The notes below the pieces were generated by a model. That model was not told the origin of the DNA, searched no databases, and was given only the letters and a program-made list of their open reading frames with translations. Made by a program: the position numbers and the translations under genes. From contig SKIC01000057.1 in the NCBI GenBank assembly GCA_007116685.1, forward strand, positions 1 to 9,812: DNA of 9,812 bases. Direction: 5' to 3'. Source of the DNA: Balneolales bacterium. GTDB lineage: Bacteria; Bacteroidota; Rhodothermia; Balneolales; Natronogracilivirgulaceae. Numbering within the stretch: position 1 is the stretch's first letter; each line of letters opens with the position of its first letter. Below, one piece after another: positions 1 to 5,329 of this stretch.

Positions 1-1
1 A

Positions 2-922
2 ATTTCTATTGACGATCGTCATTATGACGTTCAGAAAATTTCACAGGAGGCCATCACTGAAAGGCAATATCCCCAATGGGGCATGAAACACGTCGATTTA
101 GACGATGTGAGCCTTGCCGTACTACAACCCATAAAAGAGATTCTCAAAAACGTAGTTGGCAACGCTGAAAAACTCGAGCACACTCAGCATATTCTCGACT
201 CCTATTTACAACCATCACTTATTAGAACGTTCCAGAATGGTGTATCCCCAGAACAGACACCAAGCCACATGGTTGATAAAACTATTTTATTCAGCGATTT
301 GGTCTCTTTTGGAAAGTTAACGACTCACTTTGAGCACACAGATTTAATTGATGCTCTAAACACTTATTTCCGAATTGCAACAGAATCCGTTAGAAAATTT
401 GGTGGTGTAGTAAACAAATTTATTGGCGATGGCTTGTTGGCTTATTTTGATGGAAAAGACACCGAAGATGCGCTACATGCCAGCATTGAGATTTACAGAA
501 GATTAGCGGAAGTGAGAGAAAATGCCCCACTGGATAAACCTCATAGCTATTTGTTTGCCGGATTTGGAATTGATCGCGGTAATGTAATTGAGGGAAATCT
601 TGGGTCCGAACTAAAACGCGATTATACCATCATTGGTGATGCAGTAAATCGTGCGGCACGGATAGAGAAACTCAGCCGACTCCACAGTCATGCCATCATT
701 TTCACGAATACAATCAAAGAGTCAATCTCTGACGATTGGGATTATATTTCTCTGGGACAACCGGAACTGAAAAGTCTGGATCAAAGAGGAGATATATTTG
801 CGCTGCGCAACGAAAGAGTAAAATACCCTGTTGTAGCAGAATACATTAACAAAGCAATTGCAGAGCATATCAAAAGAATGAATGCAAAAAGCGAACTAAT
901 AACCAAAAAGAACTATGAGTAA
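2..922 (+). CDS. BLUF-domain photoactivated adenylyl cyclase, 5'-truncated by the window edge
   Basis: This gene probably makes cAMP from ATP in response to blue light sensed by flavin. The frame is open from base 2, giving 306 residues with no start in view. Residues 1-29 match the end of a BLUF domain: a DDRH motif, then PQWGMK carrying the semiconserved Trp and Met next to flavin. A linker helix follows, then a class III cyclase domain (about residues 90-250). Metal-binding Asp99 (FSDL) and Asp143 (FIGDG) are present. So are the adenine-selecting Lys139 (NKFIGD) and Thr209 (YTIIGD) and the transition-state pair Asn216/Arg220 (NRAAR). From memory it aligns along its whole length with bPAC of Beggiatoa. 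The Met at base 83 is the conserved BLUF Met, so it is not the start. The end overlaps the next gene by 8 bases. K plus T argue for adenylyl rather than guanylyl cyclase. Confidence 0.93.
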   Translation: MSIDDRHYDVQKISQEAITERQYPQWGMKHVDLDDVSLAVLQPIKEILKNVVGNAEKLEHTQHILDSYLQPSLIRTFQNGVSPEQTPSHMVDKTILFSDLVSFGKLTTHFEHTDLIDALNTYFRIATESVRKFGGVVNKFIGDGLLAYFDGKDTEDALHASIEIYRRLAEVRENAPLDKPHSYLFAGFGIDRGNVIEGNLGSELKRDYTIIGDAVNRAARIEKLSRLHSHAIIFTNTIKESISDDWDYISLGQPELKSLDQRGDIFALRNERVKYPVVAEYINKAIAEHIKRMNAKSELITKKNYE

Positions 923-1124
923 CGACGAAATCAAAAAGCTTCAGCAAGAATTGGAAACTCTTCGCGCTTATAAAGCAGAATGGGAAAAAACGTATCCCGG
1001 TATTACCCCCAAAACAGTAAAGCAACTCGAGGAACAGTTATTTGCTTTGTATAAAGAGGTGGACAAAGCAGAAGAACAAGACCTGACGACAGATTATCAG
1101 GCTGCATTGGAAAGACAACAATAA
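915..1124 (+). CDS. Small coiled-coil protein of unknown function
   Basis: I do not recognise this 69-residue protein. It is highly charged and almost entirely helical by composition. A heptad-like segment spans about residues 4-24 (IKKLQQELETLRAYKAEWEK), a Pro/Gly break follows at YPGITP, and a second amphipathic helix spans about 33-55. There is no signal peptide, membrane segment, Cys or known catalytic motif. Its start overlaps the cyclase gene by 8 bases and its stop lies 17 bases before the PYP gene, so it is very probably translated as part of the same transcript. The arrangement suggests a dimerising or adaptor protein for one of the two photoreceptors, but that is inference from position only. 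The overlap and helical composition make a real gene likely despite its size. Confidence 0.75.
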   Translation: MSNDEIKKLQQELETLRAYKAEWEKTYPGITPKTVKQLEEQLFALYKEVDKAEEQDLTTDYQAALERQQ

Positions 1125-1138
1125 AATAGGACCCTATT
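1125..1138. repeat. 14-bp perfect palindrome just before the PYP start
   Basis: AATAGG-AC-CCTATT lies between the stop of the small coiled-coil gene and the PYP start codon at 1142. The two-base centre is too short for a good RNA hairpin loop, so a DNA operator or chance are the main options. The GG-A in its middle is the only Shine-Dalgarno-like sequence before the PYP gene. Confidence 0.4.
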
Positions 1139-1141
1139 ACC

Positions 1142-1534
1142 ATGACCACATTAACAATGAATTCATTCGTACCTGAGAAGTTGATCAACAATCTTGAAAA
1201 ACTCACGGCTGCTCAAGCAGATCAAATTCCTTTTGGCGTTGTTAAATTAAATGACCAAGGCTCAATAGAATTGTACAACAAGTACAACTATGATGTCTTT
1301 GCCGGATTTAATGGTATGAGCGTAATTGGTAAAAATTACTTTACAGAAATTGCGCCATGTGCAAACAACTTCATCTTCTCTGGAAGATTTAAACGAGGTG
1401 TTACCAATAATGAACTTGATATTGAGTTCGACTATTGTTTTACTTACAAATTGATGCCTACCGATGTACGTGTTCGTTTGTACAGAGATTCCAGTACCGG
1501 TAGCAATTGGATCTTTGTGAAAAAAGCAGATTAA
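1142..1534 (+). CDS. pyp: Photoactive yellow protein (PYP)
   Basis: A 130-residue cytoplasmic PAS-fold blue-light sensor that covalently carries p-coumaric acid on a Cys. From memory it aligns end to end with Halorhodospira halophila PYP (125 residues). The N-terminal cap is residues 1-30. IPFGVVKLND matches LAFGAIQLDG. Tyr45 corresponds to Y42, VIGKNYFTEIAPC (61-73) matches VIGKNFFKDVAPC with chromophore-binding Cys73 equal to C69, and the last strands are FTYKLMPT and WIFVKK. Two functional positions differ: Glu46 is replaced by Asn49 in the simplest alignment, and Met100 by Leu104. There is also a one-residue insertion in the loop after Asp51. No output domain is fused, so it must act through a partner. 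Chromophore-making genes lie downstream in the same operon. Identity as PYP is very secure; spectrum and kinetics are not. Confidence 0.95.
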   Translation: MTTLTMNSFVPEKLINNLEKLTAAQADQIPFGVVKLNDQGSIELYNKYNYDVFAGFNGMSVIGKNYFTEIAPCANNFIFSGRFKRGVTNNELDIEFDYCFTYKLMPTDVRVRLYRDSSTGSNWIFVKKAD

Positions 1535-1539
1535 TTTTT

Positions 1540-2043
1540 ATGTCTAATCCATCTCAAGAAATATTACAGTTTTGTAAAAACCCAAAACTACGCGAACGTG
1601 TTGATGAAATAATTTCCAACACCAAGTGTAACGAAGATCAACAGCTGGAAATAAATAACTTTTTTGAATCTCGTATTGTAGACCTGTATAAATCCGCAAA
1701 GGCATTTGATGTTGTAAGCTCTGATTTGGGACTTTTTGAAGAAGAATTAACTGAATTAGAGTCTCAATTTCGTGCGCAACTAAATTATTGGTGGATAGAG
1801 ATTCAATCGGAGTGGATTAGACTAAATAATCTCCTTAACTATAAGATTGCCATCAAAGGAGAACGAGACCCCGTTCTCCAGGCAAAAGCTTCTATTTGCA
1901 CCTTTCTTCTAAGTCCTGTAGCACAATTTTTGGATCAGGAAGAACTCGGTGCCAATCTTGACTATCTAAAAAGTCTCATTGTGAGATGTCAGTACGAAGG
2001 TTTGTTTAAAGACATCACCACAGAAGAAGACAGTAACAATTAA
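1540..2043 (+). CDS. Helical protein of unknown function in the photoreceptor operon
   Basis: I do not recognise this 167-residue protein. I place the start at the ATG at 1540, five bases after the PYP stop, rather than at the in-frame TTG at 1507, which would overlap PYP. The sequence is predicted mostly helical, soluble and acidic, with no signal peptide or membrane helix. A notable aromatic cluster NYWWIEIQSEW spans residues 82-92. Four Cys are scattered (12, 30, 120, 150) with no metal-site spacing. The C-terminal third (about 118-155) reads like two helices, and the tail is acidic. Its stop overlaps the ligase start by one base (TAATG), which is the signature of translational coupling. 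Placed between PYP and its chromophore ligase, it could be a PYP partner, an assembly factor, or a subunit for the short ligase. These are guesses from position. Confidence 0.85.
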   Translation: MSNPSQEILQFCKNPKLRERVDEIISNTKCNEDQQLEINNFFESRIVDLYKSAKAFDVVSSDLGLFEEELTELESQFRAQLNYWWIEIQSEWIRLNNLLNYKIAIKGERDPVLQAKASICTFLLSPVAQFLDQEELGANLDYLKSLIVRCQYEGLFKDITTEEDSNN

Positions 2044-2933
2044 TGGACGCTATTCTTCAGGATTCTGATTTCCTTACAGTAAATACCCAAAAAGATACTA
2101 AAGAGATTGTTGGGGATATTCTAAATTCTGAGAAATCCATCCTGGCAATTCCCCCTCGCTTTGAAGAAGCTGAGGTTACGATACTCCCTCCCCCTTCCAA
2201 TTCTGAAAAATACATTGGTTTATTTTCAAGTGGATCAACAGGCGAACCAAAATGCCTGTGGAACAAGCAATCAAATCTCAATGTAAATGCTGAAATTTCT
2301 GTAAAGGCCTTTTCTATCCAACGAAATGACAGGTTATTAATCCTGGCAAGTCCATGGCATGTTGCGGGTTTAAGTTGGGCAGCTATGGCTGAGGTAGCTG
2401 GCTCCTCCTGGGAGATAGTGACACCCTACGTGAAAAATTCTGCTCAGTGGATTGATATTATCAAAAATTTCAATCCTACACTCCTACTTACCGTGCCAAG
2501 TGTATTGCGATATTTGGCTGAGTATGATAATTGGTTTGTGCCAAGAATCGCTTTTGGCGGAGCTTCCTTAGACCAGGGCGATTATGAGTTACTCAAAGGA
2601 CATTGCGATTCTGTCATTCAGGCCTATGGACAGACCGAAGCCGGTGGGTTGATATCATTAAGTGAGAGAAAACTTAGCGATGCAAATCCGAAAATAGACT
2701 TTAACGATGTTGGCAAAGCACCATCAGAATTTGAGATTACTTGTTTGGGGACCATGGAAAAACCTGACACTGTATTTCTTACCTCTTCTTCTTCTGTTTC
2801 AGACGAAAAATACGATACCGGCGATCTCGGTTTTTTTGATGAGAATGGTAATCTCCATCTAACCGGTCGTAAAAATGACAGTTCGGGAAACTGTAATATG
2901 ATTACGGCTGTAACTTCTGTAGCCCACAAATAA
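2043..2933 (+). CDS. Short AMP-binding acyl-CoA ligase, probably p-coumarate:CoA ligase for PYP
   Basis: Member of the adenylate-forming (ANL) superfamily. Its likely role is ATP-dependent activation of p-coumarate to the CoA thioester that loads PYP. Visible motifs are the phosphate-binding loop FSSGSTGEPK (61-70), YGQTE (195-199), YDTGD (257-261) with the ribose-binding Asp, and TGRKND with the hinge region (274-279). It is only 296 residues, against roughly 500-550 for plant-type 4CL and about 350 or more for MenE-type ligases. The N-terminal subdomain is much reduced, and the chain stops about 17 residues after the hinge. The mobile C-terminal subdomain, which carries the catalytic adenylation Lys, is therefore absent. 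The next gene starts three bases after the stop, so no frameshifted remnant fits. A MenE-like identity is the alternative, but flanking by PYP and the ammonia-lyase favours the coumarate role. Activity of the protein alone is doubtful. Confidence 0.82.
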   Translation: MDAILQDSDFLTVNTQKDTKEIVGDILNSEKSILAIPPRFEEAEVTILPPPSNSEKYIGLFSSGSTGEPKCLWNKQSNLNVNAEISVKAFSIQRNDRLLILASPWHVAGLSWAAMAEVAGSSWEIVTPYVKNSAQWIDIIKNFNPTLLLTVPSVLRYLAEYDNWFVPRIAFGGASLDQGDYELLKGHCDSVIQAYGQTEAGGLISLSERKLSDANPKIDFNDVGKAPSEFEITCLGTMEKPDTVFLTSSSSVSDEKYDTGDLGFFDENGNLHLTGRKNDSSGNCNMITAVTSVAHK

Positions 2934-2936
2934 AAA

Positions 2937-4448
2937 ATGAGCCATTATCATCTCGATACTCCTTTAGATATCGCTAAACTTCGTGAGATTGCTTTAGGAA
3001 AAAGCAAAGTTTCATTATCAAATATTACGGCTGAAAAACTCGAAAAAGGACATAATTACCTGATAGACCATATTTCAAAGGGCGAAACGGTATATGGCGT
3101 AAATACGGGATTTGGACCGCTGGTTGATAACAATGTAGACGATGAAGCTATCCGAGAACTGCAGGAGAATTTGCTACAGCAGCTTAGCGGAAATGTAGGA
3201 CCGGAAGTGCCTGCTCCAATTGTTCGTGCTGTGATGGCTGCACGCGCCAGAGCATTGGCTTTGGGAGTGAGCGGCGTACGAGCGGTAGTTGTGCATTCTC
3301 TGTCAGAAATGATTAACGCTGGAATCACACCGGTTTTGAAACAATATGGCTCTGTTGGGGCAAGCGGAGACTTGGTACCACTGAGTAGAATAGCGCGTAC
3401 ACTTACGGGCAAAGATTATCTGAAATTAGCAGATGGTTCTATCGTAGATAATAGTGCTGAGACTATGAAAAAGCACAACGTAACCAAACTCAATTTATCT
3501 CCGAAAGAAGGGTTAGGATTGGTTAATGGCACCTCATATTCTGCAACACTAGCGGCTCATTCCATTTCAGTTTTAAAATTTCTTTTGTCTGAAATTGCTA
3601 TTCCCGTATCTGTTACCTTACAAATTATTTTTAGAGATAATTTACAGCACTTTCATCCGGAAATTTACGCCTACAAAGCACATCAAACAGCAAAAGACAC
3701 GGCAGCAGAATTCAGAAAGTGGTTACCGGAAACAGATTTTTCAAAAGCTTTGGGTGATAATCTCCAGCCCCCCTATTCCAGTCGATCTATAGTATTATGG
3801 CTGGGAACAGTGATGGAGCATCTCGCACAAGCGGAAAAGGTGATTGAAACGGAATTAAACTCTGTAGACGATAATCCGCTCATCTATCCCGAGGAAAATC
3901 TCATCTTACACGCAGCTAACTTCCAGGGAACCTATGCTGCCAAAGCCGCTGATGATACCAGCCTTGGATTCGCAAAATTGGCCATCGCTGTGGAAAGACA
4001 AATCAACAGAATACTACATGACAAACTCAATGGTTCTTTACCGGCATTTTTAGCTGAAGAACCTGTTGGCTTACACAGTGGTATTCAGGGATTTCAGCTT
4101 ACAGCCACCTCACTATTATCCGATATCAGAGCCCGGGCTGTAGCTCACGGAATCCAGTCTACCCCCACCAATGCAGACAATCAGGATATAGTAAGCATGA
4201 GCGCCAATGCCGCAAATAATGCCAGCGAAATTGCTGACAGAGCCATAGTATTGAGTGCCATTTTCACCAGTACCATTGCACGAGCCCTGCAACTTACCAA
4301 CCCCAAACTCCCAAAACCCTTACAAACGTTTTGGGACAATAAAAACCTATCCGATATTGATTTCAGCCGCGCAAATCTCGCTGAAGTTTTAGAAAAACAA
4401 ATTTCTGAAATTAAAGGTGCGTGTGGGTTTTATGATGTTGGGATTTGA
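2937..4448 (+). CDS. Aromatic amino acid ammonia-lyase, probably tyrosine ammonia-lyase for PYP chromophore
   Basis: A 503-residue MIO-dependent lyase of the HAL/PAL/TAL family, a cytosolic homotetramer. Its inferred reaction is L-tyrosine to p-coumarate plus ammonia. The MIO-forming triad Ala-Ser-Gly is at 142-144 (GSVGASGDLVPL). Catalytic Tyr53 (VYGVNTGFGPL), Asn197 (VNGTS), Gln277, Tyr280, Arg283 and Phe329 are also seen. Numbering is nearly that of Pseudomonas HutH. The selectivity pair that is Ser-His in HutH and His-Leu in Rhodobacter TAL is Gln82-Leu83 here. Loss of the HutH His83 argues against ordinary histidine ammonia-lyase, and no hut genes are near. The usual RCxPQVxG following Tyr280 is changed to RSIVLWLG, and HGGNFH to HAANFQ. 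It is the last gene of the operon, three bases after the ligase. The family call is certain; tyrosine as substrate is inferred from the PYP context. Confidence 0.88.
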   Translation: MSHYHLDTPLDIAKLREIALGKSKVSLSNITAEKLEKGHNYLIDHISKGETVYGVNTGFGPLVDNNVDDEAIRELQENLLQQLSGNVGPEVPAPIVRAVMAARARALALGVSGVRAVVVHSLSEMINAGITPVLKQYGSVGASGDLVPLSRIARTLTGKDYLKLADGSIVDNSAETMKKHNVTKLNLSPKEGLGLVNGTSYSATLAAHSISVLKFLLSEIAIPVSVTLQIIFRDNLQHFHPEIYAYKAHQTAKDTAAEFRKWLPETDFSKALGDNLQPPYSSRSIVLWLGTVMEHLAQAEKVIETELNSVDDNPLIYPEENLILHAANFQGTYAAKAADDTSLGFAKLAIAVERQINRILHDKLNGSLPAFLAEEPVGLHSGIQGFQLTATSLLSDIRARAVAHGIQSTPTNADNQDIVSMSANAANNASEIADRAIVLSAIFTSTIARALQLTNPKLPKPLQTFWDNKNLSDIDFSRANLAEVLEKQISEIKGACGFYDVGI

Positions 4449-4534
4449 TTGAAGGTTTGGCTGAGAGCTAATTCTTCCAATCTCAAATCCCTCAAACAAT
4501 CCCCGCTGCTGGGATCTTCACACGGTGAAATTCT

Positions 4535-4560
4535 CTTTTGATAAAAAGTGTCGCCCCGCA
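4535..4560. repeat. Direct repeat R1, copy 1 (26 bp)
   Basis: CTTTTGATAAAA followed by AGTGTCGCCCCGCA recurs at 4677-4701 with a single A deleted. In this copy the sequence after it is AGCACC rather than GGGGC, so the small GC hairpin found in copy 2 is not formed. Confidence 0.7.
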
Positions 4561-4591
4561 AGCACCACCTCGGGCTGTCGGACGCCGGTCT

Positions 4592-4649
4592 GGCTGTCCG
4601 AATACCTTTAGAAGCAATAGCCCGTAAACCAAAAATTACAGACCCCGCT
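4592..4649. repeat. Direct repeat R2, copy 1 (58 bp)
   Basis: Begins GGCTGTCCGAATACC and ends ACAGACCCCGCT. A copy with a handful of mismatches and one missing base lies at 5026-5082, about 434 bases downstream. Divergence between copies indicates a repeat family member rather than a recent tandem duplication. Confidence 0.75.
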
Positions 4650-4676
4650 TCGGTAATCCTGACGAAGCTAACTTAC

Positions 4677-4701
4677 CTTTTGATAAAAGTGTCGCCCCGC
4701 A
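4677..4701. repeat. Direct repeat R1, copy 2 (25 bp)
   Basis: Matches 4535-4560 except for one A. Its last bases run into a perfect hairpin GCCCC-GCA-GGGGC at 4694-4706. Confidence 0.7.
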
Positions 4702-4732
4702 GGGGCTTTGAGGCTATTTATTTCGATATAAA

Positions 4733-4760
4733 TTCTACAAAGGTTATGCTCCTCCGGAGC
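4733..4760. repeat. REP-like unit: TTCTACAAAGGT plus GCTCC-TCC-GGAGC hairpin
   Basis: A 12-base word TTCTACAAAGGT (4733-4744) is followed by the small hairpin GCTCC-TCC-GGAGC (4748-4760). The reverse complement of the 12-mer occurs exactly at 4877-4888 and the reverse complement of the hairpin exactly at 4911-4923. The two units are therefore inverted copies, as in BIME-like arrangements of REP elements. Confidence 0.65.
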
Positions 4761-4860
4761 AGATTGTGTGTGTTCACAGTTTAGGCGAACTGCCTCGATA
4801 TTTAATCTCAATATTAAATTATGATAGCAAAACAATCCTTACCTAAGCTACTAAACCAAA

Positions 4861-4923
4861 GTCCCGGAGGGACGCCACCTTTGTAGAAAAAAACAAAGAC
4901 CAAAACAAGAGCTCCGGAGGAGC
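4861..4923. repeat. Inverted REP-like units: GTCCC-GGA-GGGAC and GCTCC-GGA-GGAGC
   Basis: Two hairpins of the same design (5-bp stem, GGA loop) lie at 4861-4873 and 4911-4923. Between them ACCTTTGTAGAA (4877-4888) is the exact reverse complement of 4733-4744. This is the opposite-strand partner of the unit at 4733-4760. Confidence 0.65.
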
Positions 4924-5025
4924 GATACCCTAAAGCCACCTCGGGCTATCACCACATAAATCGAAGCAAACACCGTAGAAAAATCAAACATCTCGGGATG
5001 ACCCAAAATTTACGTACCCAAAAGC

Positions 5026-5082
5026 GGCTGTCCGAATACCCTTAAAAACAATAGAACGCTAACCAAAATTACAGACCCCGCT
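5026..5082. repeat. Direct repeat R2, copy 2 (57 bp)
   Basis: Diverged copy of 4592-4649, starting GGCTGTCCGAATACC and ending ACAGACCCCGCT. It lies directly upstream of the first 56-base terminator-bearing repeat. Confidence 0.75.
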
Positions 5083-5112
5083 AATCATATCGAGCCATAC
5101 AGTGTAATAGGC

Positions 5113-5168
5113 GTACAAATCGGGGACGATTTGTTTTTTTTAACCGAAAGTCGAGACAATGTCCTTCT
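5113..5168. repeat. 56-bp repeat R3, copy 1
   Basis: Starts GTACAAATCGGGGACG and ends ATGTCCTTCT. It matches 5232-5287 except for a few bases in the second half, with a period of 119 bases. The first half is an intrinsic terminator. The second half is a degraded version of the GGACGTC-GAGAC-GACGTCC hairpin that is intact in copy 2. Confidence 0.85.
5115..5141 (+). terminator. Intrinsic terminator in repeat R3 copy 1
   Basis: Perfect 8-bp stem ACAAATCG/CGATTTGT with a GGGA tetraloop, running straight into a T tract (5134-5141). It is oriented for + strand transcription and would stop read-through from the photoreceptor operon before it becomes antisense to the TRIC gene. It is about 670 bases beyond the lyase stop, so it may not be the operon's primary terminator. 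Confidence 0.7.
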
Positions 5169-5176
5169 CATTTGTA

Positions 5177-5225
5177 GGGCATTGTCCGCGATGCCCAAAA
5201 CGAATAACGCAGTCGTCTCGACTGC
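5177..5225. repeat. Pair of small perfect hairpins between the R3 copies
   Basis: GGGCAT (5177-5182) pairs with ATGCCC (5191-5196), and GCAGTCG-TCT-CGACTGC occupies 5209-5225. The GTCGTCTCGAC-type core is related to the GTCGAGAC core within R3, which suggests one family of REP-like palindromes. Confidence 0.6.
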
Positions 5226-5231
5226 GAGATT

Positions 5232-5287
5232 GTACAAATCGGGGACGATTTGTTTTTTTTAACCGGACGTCGAGACGACGTCCTTCT
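5232..5287. repeat. 56-bp repeat R3, copy 2
   Basis: Second copy of 5113-5168. It carries both the terminator hairpin and an intact hairpin GGACGTC-GAGAC-GACGTCC (7-bp stem, 5265-5283). It ends 43 bases before the stop codon of the convergent TRIC gene. Confidence 0.85.
5234..5260 (+). terminator. Intrinsic terminator in repeat R3 copy 2
   Basis: Same hairpin as at 5115-5141 (ACAAATCG/CGATTTGT, GGGA loop), followed by an eight-T tract at 5253-5260. It is oriented for + strand transcripts. No T tract is present in the - strand sense, so it would not terminate the convergent TRIC gene. Confidence 0.7.
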
Positions 5288-5329
5288 AGGCGCCGGTTGA
5301 AGATCACCTCGGCGGGGGATTTGGTTACA

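Larger units (their letters stand above)
4449..5329. other. 880-bp repeat-rich intergenic region without a convincing gene
   Basis: Between the ammonia-lyase and the TRIC gene there is no reading frame with protein-like composition; those present run through palindromes. The stretch consists of short GC-rich hairpins, direct repeats and inverted repeats in AT-rich DNA. It resembles a cluster of REP-type or miniature mobile repeats inserted downstream of an operon. Individual units are listed separately. A weak hairpin TTCAC-ACG-GTGAA (4517-4529) followed by a pyrimidine-rich run is the nearest possible terminator for the photoreceptor operon. Confidence 0.75.

Noticed and set aside
83..922. 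Stand-alone adenylate cyclase starting at the Met at base 83
   Set aside because: The frame continues upstream with unmistakable BLUF residues; that Met is the conserved one of the BLUF domain.
1507..1539. Alternative TTG start for the 167-residue protein
   Set aside because: It would overlap the end of PYP by 28 bases and adds residues that simply read PYP sequence out of frame; the ATG at 1540 is better placed.
2870..2936. Frameshift hiding the ligase C-terminal domain
   Set aside because: Fewer than 70 bases separate the hinge motif from the intact lyase start, too few for about 100 missing residues in any frame.
2937..4448. Histidine ammonia-lyase (hutH)
   Set aside because: The histidine-selecting Ser-His pair is Gln-Leu, no hut genes are near, and the neighbours are PYP and a CoA ligase.
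4548..4784. 78-residue reading frame in the intergenic region
   Set aside because: It runs through direct repeats and hairpins, has no recognisable protein pattern, and similar frames arise in both orientations here.
5113..5287. CRISPR array
   Set aside because: Only two 56-base repeats with diverged halves, a 63-base interval that is itself palindromic, and no cas genes.
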